Positions 8,656 through 16,831 of a stretch of DNA of 41,799 nt are shown here, one piece after another. A program made the position numbers and the translations under genes. Under the pieces are notes generated by a model that made no database searches, was not told where the DNA came from, and worked only from the letters and a program-made list of their open reading frames with translations. This DNA is from CAYXWM01 sp964392115 (lineage in GTDB: Bacteria; Bacillota; Clostridia; Lachnospirales; WRBF01). Each line of letters opens with the position of its first letter. The stretch's first letter is position 1. The stretch is from the NCBI GenBank assembly GCA_964392115.1, contig CAYMOU010000008.1, positions 1 to 41,799 on the forward strand, given 5' to 3'.

Positions 8656-9684
8656 ATGTCGTTTTTTTTGAGAAACAGAACGAGTGAACAACCCGTTAAT
8701 TCCAATACCAACAGAAGTCCCTTTGGGTTTAACAATAATAACCCGGGTTTTGGTAACAACAACTCCGGGCAGCATAACCAAAACCACCAAAACAGGCCTC
8801 TTTTTAATATGTTCGGAAATCATAATCAATCACCACACCAAAGACAGGGCCACAATCAAATGAACCGCCAACCTAATTTACCACCGCAACAAATGCAACA
8901 GCAACAACAGAGACAGCATATGCCAAACCAAGGCTTCGGATTCGGTCAACAGCAACCACAACAAAGCCAAGCACCCATGCAAAACTTACCGTTCCAAGGG
9001 GCACCTCAACAACAACAGCAAGCTCAACAACAGCAACAACAAAATCCGGCCCAACAATTTAATCAACCTTTACCGGACGGCGTAAGATACGAGCCTATAG
9101 ACGATAAAACCATAAAAGAATTAATGAAGAACATAAAAATTGACGGCGGTACCGGAAAATCAACAGAAAAAAAACAGGATAAACCCGGTGAATCACTTAC
9201 CCTACCGGCATTGGAACCTGCAAGAGAAGAAATAAAAGAAGCCCGTGCCGAAGCCATACCGCCGGTACAAACCCCGGCGAAAGAAGACGAAGGCTCCACT
9301 TTAAGTCAAATAATACAAAACGAATACAACGGCTCTATGTTTTACAACTACATGGCAAGCATAGCCCCAAAAGATGAATTTCGCTCCATAATGTCAAAAA
9401 TCAGCAGACATTGCCGCTTTCGGGAGATTGCATTTAACGGGCTTTTTACCCGCTTGGAAGGCGGAAACTACACATTGAAGGATATAGATATTAACAACAC
9501 CTGTACTTTCCGAACCGGCGTGGCACTGGCTTTAAAGGAAGAAATAGGAATCTTAGATGATTACACCAACCTTTACGATAGCATTAGCGACCCTTCCGGA
9601 GTAAAAATAATAAACGTGCAAATTCTGAAAAAACTGGTTGACATCAGCCTGCTTAGTTATGTTCAAAATATGCTGAAAAACTAA
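8656..9684 (+). CDS. Gln/Asn/Pro-rich protein with ferritin-like C-terminal domain
   Basis: The ATG at 8656 (protein MSFFLRNRTSEQ, 342 aa) is preferred over an upstream one at 8602 because AAGGGG lies a suitable distance before it. Residues 1 to about 150 are low complexity: Asn-rich, then poly-Gln tracts with Pro and Met. Residues about 215-340 are helical and recall ferritin-like proteins of Clostridia: QNEYNGSMFYNYMA, then ISRHCRFREIAFNGLF, then ALKEEIGILDDYTNLY. The usual ExxH iron pair is not clearly present, so metal binding is doubtful. Coat or cell-envelope association is a guess from the Gln-rich tail. No close family was recognised. Confidence 0.6.
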   Translation: MSFFLRNRTSEQPVNSNTNRSPFGFNNNNPGFGNNNSGQHNQNHQNRPLFNMFGNHNQSPHQRQGHNQMNRQPNLPPQQMQQQQQRQHMPNQGFGFGQQQPQQSQAPMQNLPFQGAPQQQQQAQQQQQQNPAQQFNQPLPDGVRYEPIDDKTIKELMKNIKIDGGTGKSTEKKQDKPGESLTLPALEPAREEIKEARAEAIPPVQTPAKEDEGSTLSQIIQNEYNGSMFYNYMASIAPKDEFRSIMSKISRHCRFREIAFNGLFTRLEGGNYTLKDIDINNTCTFRTGVALALKEEIGILDDYTNLYDSISDPSGVKIINVQILKKLVDISLLSYVQNMLKN

Positions 9685-9718
9685 AAAAATATCCTCATAA
9701 ACATGAGGATATTTTTTA
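9684..9718. terminator. Bidirectional intrinsic terminator
   Basis: A hairpin of AAAAATATCCTCAT (from 9685) with ATGAGGATATTTTTT, loop AAAC, has an A-run on the left and a T-run on the right. It can therefore terminate both the + strand gene ending at 9684 and the - strand glycyl radical enzyme gene ending at 9749. Confidence 0.9.
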
Positions 9719-9748
9719 TGCCAAAGCGGGATATAACCCAATTATTTA

Positions 9749-12073
9749 TTAAGCTTTTTCGCTTCTCTTAATCATTTCGTCCTGTGCTTTTTTGCCCATT
9801 TGCGTAAAGAAAGCACTGTAGCCGGTTACTCTGACGCAGAGGTTTTTGTATTTATCCGGGTTGATTTGCGCCTCTTTAAGTTGTTCCGTGCTGACAATGT
9901 TAATTTGTGTCTGTAAACCGCCACGGCTGAAATAGGTTCTTAATGCAGATGCAAACATTGCCAAGCCTTTTTCGCCTTTTACCGCCGATGGGTGAACACG
10001 CACATTTAAAGGTCCGCCGGTAACTTTTTTGAAATCTATATTGCAGACGGAGTTAAGCAAGGCAGTAAGCCCTTTAACGTCGCAACCTTCTGTGGGTGAT
10101 TGATTTTCGCTAAGTCTGTCCTTTTGTTTTCTGCCGTCCGGGGTTGCGCCTACATAGCTACCCATGGTTGTAAAATCTCTGTCGGAAGATAAGGTAGGGA
10201 ATAATTTATACAAATACTTTTCGCCATTAGCCTTTTTGTTAGCTTCGCAGAAAATTTCTGCGGCGATTCTTGCATATTTATCAACGTCTTCGTTATCGTT
10301 ACCATACTTAGGAAAAGACTTTTTAAGCCTGTTCATTAAGGTTTCATTGCCTTCGAAATTATTGTTCAGTATTTCAACCAATTCCGCAAGGGTCATTTCC
10401 TTGTTTTTAAACACAAGCAAATCTATAGCCGCCAACGAATCCGCCACTGTAGCCAAACCGGTGGCTTGACTGATTATTTTGTGATATTTTGTGCCGCCGT
10501 TGTTCCAAGTTTCGGCGTTTTCCAAGGTGCCTTGCAGGAAGCAATCTTCAATACGAAGTTTACCTTTATTCCATACCTCTTCGTTGGCTATGTCGACCTC
10601 GATTTTTTCTCTGTACTGATTAATCAAAAATTCCACTTGTTCCCTGTAAATCTCCAAGAAATCGTCCATGGTCTTACATTCGCTTACGTCCTTGGTCTTT
10701 TTGCCGTAGTACGGGCCGGTCATAAGCCCTACCATTCTGTCAAGCAAGGCAAAGTTGTTGTCGTAAGTAAGGTTTTCGCCCTTTGGTTCCATGGGATAAT
10801 CGCCTTTGTTTAACGCCAGTTCCAAGGGTCTTGCAAGGTTAAACCAAAGCTGTCTCAAGCCGCCTTCTTTGCCCGGTATAGACGGGTCGTTGCAACCATA
10901 GAAGCCGTAATCCCATACGTCTTCTTCGTCTATTCCGTAGTATTGCAGGGCCGGTATCATGGTTTCGTCGTTATAAATTACAATGGTGGTATTGTCTCTT
11001 ATGGCGTCTATGGCTTCCAACCAGAATTTTTCGTCTATGCCGTCATAGTAACGTAATATGATAAAGGGGTTTTTCAGCCTTGTGTTATGAGCCGCTTTAA
11101 CAAACAGAGAGGTAAGTTTGTTTACACCCGGTTTTTTGCCTTTCAAGTAACCGCCCAAAATCAGGTAGTTGGGGTCGTCAAAGGTTACTTCCATGGTGAA
11201 GGTGGTTTTGTCGTCGTCCAGAGACATATGGTCAACCGGAGCCATTATTTCATTGTTTTTGAAGTAGAATTCTTCAATTAAAGCAACGGCTTCCTCGTCG
11301 GTTAAAATGCCGTCTTTTAGGTCTTTTTCATAGAAGGGATACAAATATTGATCCATACGGCTTAAATTAAACACACCGCAACCGGCAACCTTCATTGTAG
11401 GCAGTACTATTATCCAAATAAGTTGTAAGGCTTCGTAGAAGGTTCTGGGGGCTTTATCTTTTATATGCATAAAGCTGTCATAGGATTTTTCCAATTCCGC
11501 CTTACGAGCAGGGTCTTGAGCGGATTCCGCTGTTTTGATCAATTCGGCGGCGTATCTTGCTATATAATCAATGTAGGATTCTATGCAAATAAGGGCACCT
11601 TTTAGGTAATCTTCCTTTACAGAGTCGCCTTGGTGTTGCTTCAGACATTCCTCTGCATGAGATTTGATATAACCCAAGCCTTTGTTTACTATTGTTTCCC
11701 AGTCAAAGCCCAGATGACCGAAAGAGTAAAACCATGGCGCACGTCTTCTTACCCAGTAATGAGAATAGCTCCAGAGGAGTTCTTTTTGCACCTCTTCAAG
11801 GTCTTTGTTATGCCACCAAGTATGGCTTAATTGTTCTACATAATCTATTTGTTCTTGAGTGGGTATAATTTCTTTTACGCTGCCGATAATTTTTTCGTCC
11901 TCGTAAACCGGTACGGATATTCTGTCCATAATGTATTTCATGGTCTTGCCGTATCTAATGGGATGGCTGAAATCCTTAAAAAGCGGTTCGCTTTCCATCA
12001 TATATTCTACACGTTCGTAAAAGGTTTCCCTATAGTCTTTATTCAGCCAGTTGTTAATTTTTTCGGATAACAT
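9749..12073 (-). CDS. Glycyl radical enzyme (PFL/dehydratase superfamily), substrate unknown
   Basis: The 774-aa protein is a glycyl radical enzyme of the pyruvate formate-lyase/diol dehydratase superfamily. The radical-bearing glycine is Gly751 in RVTGYSAFF, 24 residues from the end as in relatives. The thiyl cysteine is Cys394 in GFYGCNDPSIPGKEGG. Most dehydratases, decarboxylases and C-N/C-S lyases read GCVE here; this protein has Asn395 and Asp396. Pyruvate formate-lyase proper has a Cys-Cys pair, which is missing, so a PFL assignment is unlikely. Other family landmarks are NLSRMDQYLYPFYEKD, GATPDGR and NQSPTEGCD. The start follows AAGGAGGTAAAATC. It is the last gene of a - strand locus with its activase and a sugar ABC importer, so a free sugar or polyol is the likely substrate (inference). 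Confidence 0.88.
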   Translation of the reverse strand: MLSEKINNWLNKDYRETFYERVEYMMESEPLFKDFSHPIRYGKTMKYIMDRISVPVYEDEKIIGSVKEIIPTQEQIDYVEQLSHTWWHNKDLEEVQKELLWSYSHYWVRRRAPWFYSFGHLGFDWETIVNKGLGYIKSHAEECLKQHQGDSVKEDYLKGALICIESYIDYIARYAAELIKTAESAQDPARKAELEKSYDSFMHIKDKAPRTFYEALQLIWIIVLPTMKVAGCGVFNLSRMDQYLYPFYEKDLKDGILTDEEAVALIEEFYFKNNEIMAPVDHMSLDDDKTTFTMEVTFDDPNYLILGGYLKGKKPGVNKLTSLFVKAAHNTRLKNPFIILRYYDGIDEKFWLEAIDAIRDNTTIVIYNDETMIPALQYYGIDEEDVWDYGFYGCNDPSIPGKEGGLRQLWFNLARPLELALNKGDYPMEPKGENLTYDNNFALLDRMVGLMTGPYYGKKTKDVSECKTMDDFLEIYREQVEFLINQYREKIEVDIANEEVWNKGKLRIEDCFLQGTLENAETWNNGGTKYHKIISQATGLATVADSLAAIDLLVFKNKEMTLAELVEILNNNFEGNETLMNRLKKSFPKYGNDNEDVDKYARIAAEIFCEANKKANGEKYLYKLFPTLSSDRDFTTMGSYVGATPDGRKQKDRLSENQSPTEGCDVKGLTALLNSVCNIDFKKVTGGPLNVRVHPSAVKGEKGLAMFASALRTYFSRGGLQTQINIVSTEQLKEAQINPDKYKNLCVRVTGYSAFFTQMGKKAQDEMIKRSEKA

Positions 12074-12110
12074 GATTTTACCTCCTTGCTGTCGGTGGGT
12101 ATAAGTTCAG

Positions 12111-12175
12111 AAAGACCTTGAGGGAAACTTTTTCTGAAGAAAATGTTTCCCTCAAACTCCCTTCAAATAGACTTT
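12111..12175 (-). repeat. Intergenic hairpin element, copy C
   Basis: Read on the - strand it starts AAAGTCTATTTGAAGGGAG and contains the stem TTGAGGGAAAC ... GTTTCCCTCAA, then GGTCTTT. It lies between the activase and glycyl radical enzyme genes, 38 nt before the latter's start. A hairpin here could set the ratio of enzyme to activase message. Confidence 0.85.
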
Positions 12176-12201
12176 ATAATAAAAGATAGTTAAGCTACTC
12201 C

Positions 12202-13089
12202 TTATTCAAAGGTTACTTCTACGTCAAGCTTATGAAAATATTGCGCAAGTTCCTCAATATTTTCCGGTGGGTCGAATTGTGTAAATTCCTTTGACAAGGC
12301 TTTGGATTTTTCCGAACCGAAGTCGTGATAGCTTAATAATTCAACCTTTTTAAGATTGTTAAATTGCGAAAGGTATTCCGCTGTCCGTTCCATATTTTCT
12401 TTGCTGTCGTTAACGTCCTTGACAACAGGGATGCGTACGTAAATATCTACCGGTTCTTTTGAGAATTTAAGTCCGTTTTCCAATATTAATTGATTTCCCA
12501 CGCCCATATATTTTTCGTGGGTTGCATTGTCTGTTACCTTAATATCCAAAAGCACCAAGTCCGTATAAGGCAACGCCTGTTTATAAAAATCCCAAGGCAG
12601 ATTTCCGGCTGTATCCAGGGCCGTGGAAATGCCATTGACCTTAGCCTTTTTCAGTATCTCCACCGCAAAGTCTTTTTGTACCAAAGCTTCTCCGCCGGAT
12701 AAGGTCATTCCTCCGCCGGAATTTTTGTAGTAATCAAAGTCTTTCATAACTTCTTTGATAACTTCATCAGCGTCTAAGCTTTTTGCGGCAGGTTCTATGG
12801 CTGAAAACAGACAGGCTTCCGTGCATTTCATACAAGCCTTGCATTTTTCCCTGTGATAAACTCGTTTTTCATCAATAATTTCCAAGGCTTGAAACTTGCA
12901 TAAAGGTATGCAAGCCAAGCAATTTACGCATTTTTGTTCATAAAAGAGCAATTCCTGTTTCGGAGATATGGTTTCGGGATTGTGACACCAAGCACAATTT
13001 AAGTTGCAGCCTTTTAAGAAAACCGTGGTTCTGATACCGGGGCCGTCATTTATGGAATATCTTTGGATGTTGGTAACCAAACCTTTCAT
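12202..13089 (-). CDS. Glycyl-radical enzyme activating protein (radical SAM)
   Basis: The 295-aa protein installs the glycyl radical on its partner using S-adenosylmethionine. The radical SAM cluster motif is CNLNCAWC (Cys28, Cys32, Cys35), preceded by the family signature SINDGPGIRTTVFLKG. A ferredoxin-like insert carries two further 4Fe-4S sites, Cys54/57/60/64 and Cys83/86/89/93. This insert is typical of activases of dehydratase-type glycyl radical enzymes and is missing from the activase of pyruvate formate-lyase. SAM-binding GGGMTLSGGEAL follows. It lies 14 nt after the permease gene and directly before the glycyl radical enzyme, so they are almost certainly partners. Confidence 0.93.
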   Translation of the reverse strand: MKGLVTNIQRYSINDGPGIRTTVFLKGCNLNCAWCHNPETISPKQELLFYEQKCVNCLACIPLCKFQALEIIDEKRVYHREKCKACMKCTEACLFSAIEPAAKSLDADEVIKEVMKDFDYYKNSGGGMTLSGGEALVQKDFAVEILKKAKVNGISTALDTAGNLPWDFYKQALPYTDLVLLDIKVTDNATHEKYMGVGNQLILENGLKFSKEPVDIYVRIPVVKDVNDSKENMERTAEYLSQFNNLKKVELLSYHDFGSEKSKALSKEFTQFDPPENIEELAQYFHKLDVEVTFE

Positions 13090-13103
13090 TCAGACCACCC
13101 ACC

Positions 13104-14075
13104 CTAAATAGCTTTTCTTTTGTTTGCCTGTGCTTGAATAACAACCACCACTATGAGGATTAAGCCCATAATAACGCTTTGCCACCAAGTGTTAAGGTTG
13201 CCTTGCATATTGAATATGTTTTGAATCATACCTACAATCAAAACGCCTATAAGTGTACCGGTGAATTTGCCTTGACCGCCGGTAAGCTGGGTTCCGCCTA
13301 TTACTACGGAAGCTATGGCCATCATTTCCCAGGTTTCTGCGGCTGTAGGTTGGCCTGCGCCCTGTCTTGCGGTCATAATAATGCCGGCTAAACTTGCCAT
13401 AAAGCCGCAAATGGTATAAGCCGCAATTTTAACTGCATCTACGTTAAGACCCATCATTTTGGAAGCTTCTTCGTTACCGCCAACGGCATAAATATATCTG
13501 CCGATTTTAGTAAACTTAGAAACGAAAGTGCAAATAATTACAAAGATAATTAAAATCCAAGCCGGCACCGGCAGACCCAGAAAATATCCTCTACCCAGCC
13601 AACTCAAATCGGCGGCAGATTCTGCAAGTCTGATAGAGGTTTCGTTTGTAGCTATATAAACTATACCCCTTACGCCCATTAACATAGCCAAGGTAGCTAT
13701 AAAGGGAACTATCTTCATTTTTGCGACCATTAAACCGTTAACAAATCCCAAGGCTGTACAAAGCAATATAGGGCAAATAATGGCCAAGGCCAAATTCGTA
13801 CTGCTTAATGCCGCACAGCATATGCTTGACAATGCAACCATGGAACCAACCGACAAATCTATACCGCCGGTTAGTATTACAAAGGTAATACCTATTGCAA
13901 CCAAGCCTATCATGCTGTTCTGTCTCAAAACGTTGGTAAGGTTTTGATAGGCAAAGAAATTTTCGTAGGCAAATGAAGCAAATATAAAAAGTATAAAGAA
14001 AGCTATTAAGGAGCCTTGCCCTTTTAATAAGTTTTTGATGTTTTTATTTGATACTGCTGAATTTGTACCGTTCAT
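13104..14075 (-). CDS. Sugar ABC transporter permease, YjfF-like
   Basis: The 323-aa integral membrane protein of the RbsC/BPD_transp_2 type has about 8-10 hydrophobic helices and the family signature FVILTGGIDLSVGSMVAL. The late segment IASVVIGGTQLTGGQGK and the ending NMQGNLNTWWQSVIMG resemble E. coli YjfF, the second permease of the galactofuranose importer. The start has a strong AAGGAGGGAACGGA site. It sits 24 nt after the other permease gene and presumably forms a heterodimer with it. Confidence 0.88.
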   Translation of the reverse strand: MNGTNSAVSNKNIKNLLKGQGSLIAFFILFIFASFAYENFFAYQNLTNVLRQNSMIGLVAIGITFVILTGGIDLSVGSMVALSSICCAALSSTNLALAIICPILLCTALGFVNGLMVAKMKIVPFIATLAMLMGVRGIVYIATNETSIRLAESAADLSWLGRGYFLGLPVPAWILIIFVIICTFVSKFTKIGRYIYAVGGNEEASKMMGLNVDAVKIAAYTICGFMASLAGIIMTARQGAGQPTAAETWEMMAIASVVIGGTQLTGGQGKFTGTLIGVLIVGMIQNIFNMQGNLNTWWQSVIMGLILIVVVVIQAQANKRKAI

Positions 14076-14099
14076 TCCGTTCCCTCCTTTTTAAGCCGA

Positions 14100-15062
14100 T
14101 TAAGCGTTTTTATCACGTTGCAGATAAATAGCCACAACGATAATCAATGATTTCAATACCAGAGAATAAGCGAAAGGAATGTTGTTCATATTAACGCTTA
14201 CGGTAATAATTTGCATTATCAACGCACCGATTACCGTACCGGTTATATTGGCAACACCGCCTGTCATGGGTGTGCCACCCACAACTACTGCCGCTATGGC
14301 GTCCAGTTCTATACTTTTACCGATAGCGTTTGCATCGGCGGCGGAAAGTCTTGCGGTTTCAACTATACCTGCCATACCTGCCATTATAGAGCTTATGGTA
14401 TAAACAGCTATTACGATAAATACCGTGTTTACCCCGGAAAGGCTTGAAGCTTTTTTGTTGTCGCCCATTGCTTGAATATAAGTACCGAAAACGGTCTTTT
14501 TCATTACAAACAGGAATATTCCAATGAACACCAGCATTATAAACGCTTGAATGGGAATAACGCCAAATACTTTATATGTACCTATGGCGGAAAACTCCGG
14601 GTTGTAGAAGTTTAACAACTGAGCGTCATTTATAACCTGACCTATACCCCTACCGGCTATCATAACAGACAAGGTAACGATAATAGGCTGAATGTTAAAT
14701 TTAGATACGATAAAGCCGGAAAAGATACCGAATACGGCCGCAATAGCCAAGGTTATGAGTATAGCCGGAACTACGCCCAAATCAAGAAACTTAGCCACCA
14801 CTATGGACGAAATAGCCATTATGGAGCCTACAGAAATATCTATACCACCCAGAGAAATTACAGCGGTCATACCCAAGGCAACCAACATAACCGTTGTTAC
14901 CTGAATAATGATGTTCCACATTACGTTAACATTGGAGAAGTTGGGTGTAAAAATGCAATTTAATAAGGTTACCAATATCAATACGAATAAGGCTCCGTAC
15001 TTTTTCAATATATCAGAGTTATGAGTTTTTGTTTTAGCGGTACTAGCAGCACTGTTATTCAT
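14100..15062 (-). CDS. Sugar ABC transporter permease, YtfT-like
   Basis: The 320-aa RbsC-type membrane permease carries TAVISLGGIDISVGSIMAI. The region ADANAIGKSIELDAIAAVVVGG is close to the equivalent stretch of E. coli YtfT, as recalled. I chose the second methionine (MNNSAAS) because GAGGTGAACTG precedes it; an upstream ATG at 15080 has no ribosome site. The order SBP, ATPase, YtfT-like, YjfF-like copies the E. coli ytfQRT-yjfF arrangement, in which two different permeases replace the RbsC homodimer. Confidence 0.88.
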   Translation of the reverse strand: MNNSAASTAKTKTHNSDILKKYGALFVLILVTLLNCIFTPNFSNVNVMWNIIIQVTTVMLVALGMTAVISLGGIDISVGSIMAISSIVVAKFLDLGVVPAILITLAIAAVFGIFSGFIVSKFNIQPIIVTLSVMIAGRGIGQVINDAQLLNFYNPEFSAIGTYKVFGVIPIQAFIMLVFIGIFLFVMKKTVFGTYIQAMGDNKKASSLSGVNTVFIVIAVYTISSIMAGMAGIVETARLSAADANAIGKSIELDAIAAVVVGGTPMTGGVANITGTVIGALIMQIITVSVNMNNIPFAYSLVLKSLIIVVAIYLQRDKNA

Positions 15063-15083
15063 CAGTTCACCTCGATTCAAAAA

Positions 15084-16601
15084 TTATACCGTTACAGCAT
15101 GACCTCTGGCTATGGATTGCATTATGTTATCTTGAGAGATTTCGTCGCCTACCAATTCGCCGGCCTTTTTGCCGTCACGCAGGATTACTATTCTGTCGCA
15201 ACCTCTTACCAGTTCTTCGATTTCGGAAGAAATCATCAACACGCTGATGCCCTCCGCAGCTAGTTCCTGAATCAACTTCTCTATTTCAGCTTTGGCACCT
15301 ACGTCTATACCTCTGGTGGGTTCGTCCAAGATTATCAGCTTGGGCTTCATGCAAAGCCATCTGGCAAGAAGCACCTTTTGTTGGTTACCGCCGCTTAATT
15401 TTCTAATCATTTGGTTTTCATGGGGTGTTTTTATGCCCAATCTTTGTATGAATTTATGTACTATTTCGCTTTGCTCTTTTCTTGATATAACTCCCATTTT
15501 GCTTATTTTCGGAAGTATGGCAAGAGTCATATTTTCCTTGACGGACATATGAGGAATGATACCTTCTATTTTTCTGTCCTCAGAGCAGAAGGCAAAGCCC
15601 CTGTTTATAGCATCTTTAGGAATGCGGAGTTTTACTTTTTCGCCGCCTATTTCAATGTAACCTTGGCATATATTGGCATCGCCGAATAATACCTTGGCAA
15701 GCTCAGTTCTGCCGGAACCCAAAAGCCCTGCCAAACCAAGAACCTCGCCTTTTTTAATATTCAGTTCTATGCCGTTTAATTTAACGCCCATTTTCACGTT
15801 TTTCACGCTGCAAATAGTTTCGCTGTTTTTGAGTTTTTCGTTATATTCTTTTTTATAGTCGATAATAGAGGAAGCATCTCTGCCTATCATTTTAGAAACC
15901 AGTTCCAGCCTGGTTATTTCGGGAACATTATATGCCCCAACCAATTCGCCGTCTTTTAAGATGGTTAACCTGTCGCAGATTTCGAATATTTCGTCTAATC
16001 TGTGGCTTACGAATACTACGGAAATGTTTTGTTCTTTTAATTTTCTGATTATATTAAACAGTACTTTTACTTCTTTTTCGTCTATGGAGGAAGTGGGTTC
16101 GTCCATTACCACCAGCTTTGCATCTACGGATACAGCCCGGGCAATGGCAACCATTTGTTGTATTGCTGTATTTTGCGAATTAAGGGGTTGGTTTACATCC
16201 ACGTCTATACCCATGTTATGTAATATTTCTTTGGCTTTATCCTTTGCAGCCTTCCGGTCTATAATTCCTTTTTTAGTGAATTCACGGCCCAGAAAGATGT
16301 TTTCGTATATTGAAAGATAAGGAACAAGATTAAGCTCTTGATATATGGTGCTTATACCTTCTTTTTGTGCTTCAAGTGAAGAATGAGGGTTAATATTTTT
16401 TCCCATAAAAACTATGTTGCCTTCGTCTCTTGTGTAGATACCGGTTAAAATTTTAATCAGAGTAGATTTTCCTGCGCCGTTTTCGCCCATCAACGCATGA
16501 ACTTCGCCGGTTTTAACGGTAAAATCTACGCCTTTTAAAGCTTTTACTCCGGGAAACGCTTTTTTAATATTAGTCATTTCGAGCAAAATGTTATTATCCA
16601 A
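15084..16601 (-). CDS. Sugar ABC transporter ATP-binding protein (RbsA/YtfR-like)
   Basis: The 505-aa protein has two ABC modules in tandem, as in RbsA, MglA and YtfR. Module 1 has Walker A GENGAGKST and Walker B LVVMDEPTSSID. Module 2 has a degenerate P-loop (GLLGSGRTELAK), signature LSGGNQQKVLLARWL and Walker B LIILDEPTRGID. The likely start is TTG at 16601 (MDNNILLEMTNIKKAF), spaced 7 nt from GGAAAGGTG. The ATG further upstream at 16691 would add residues encoded by an intergenic repeat, and the ATG at 16577 lacks a good site. It energises the two permeases encoded downstream. Confidence 0.9.
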   Translation of the reverse strand: MDNNILLEMTNIKKAFPGVKALKGVDFTVKTGEVHALMGENGAGKSTLIKILTGIYTRDEGNIVFMGKNINPHSSLEAQKEGISTIYQELNLVPYLSIYENIFLGREFTKKGIIDRKAAKDKAKEILHNMGIDVDVNQPLNSQNTAIQQMVAIARAVSVDAKLVVMDEPTSSIDEKEVKVLFNIIRKLKEQNISVVFVSHRLDEIFEICDRLTILKDGELVGAYNVPEITRLELVSKMIGRDASSIIDYKKEYNEKLKNSETICSVKNVKMGVKLNGIELNIKKGEVLGLAGLLGSGRTELAKVLFGDANICQGYIEIGGEKVKLRIPKDAINRGFAFCSEDRKIEGIIPHMSVKENMTLAILPKISKMGVISRKEQSEIVHKFIQRLGIKTPHENQMIRKLSGGNQQKVLLARWLCMKPKLIILDEPTRGIDVGAKAEIEKLIQELAAEGISVLMISSEIEELVRGCDRIVILRDGKKAGELVGDEISQDNIMQSIARGHAVTV

Positions 16602-16646
16602 AATATCACACCTTTCCGGTCTTTTCTTATAAAAACTTGATAAGAA

Positions 16647-16712
16647 CAGAACCTTGAGGGAAACTTTTTCTGAAGAAAAAGTTTCCTTCAAACTTCCTTC
16701 AAAAAGACTTTA
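16647..16712 (-). repeat. Intergenic hairpin element, copy D
   Basis: Read on the - strand it runs AAAGTCTTTTTGAAGGAAG, then the stem TTGAAGGAAACTTTTTC ... GAAAAAGTTTCCCTCAA and GGTTCTG. It lies between the binding-protein and ATPase genes, 46 nt before the TTG start of the latter. Confidence 0.85.
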
Positions 16713-16740
16713 ATATTTTATTATTAAAGCTATTCAGAAA

Positions 16741-16778
16741 AATTAAAACCTTGGGTGATTTGCCACAAGGTTTTAATT
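16741..16778 (-). terminator. Terminator or attenuator hairpin after the binding-protein gene
   Basis: AATTAAAACCTTG (16741-16753) pairs perfectly with CAAGGTTTTAATT (16766-16778). On the - strand the stem is followed by TTTTTC, as in an intrinsic terminator. Placed between the binding-protein gene and the rest of the operon, it probably lets more message accumulate for the binding protein than for the membrane components, a common arrangement in ABC importers. Confidence 0.75.
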
Positions 16779-16831
16779 TGTTGCCGTTTTTTATGGCTTT
16801 TGTCACTAAACGGTGTAGCCTTAGGTAAATC

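Noticed and set aside
9749..12073. Glycyl radical enzyme called as pyruvate formate-lyase
   Set aside because: The PFL Cys-Cys pair is absent, the activase has the two-cluster insert of dehydratase-type partners, and the neighbours are a sugar importer.
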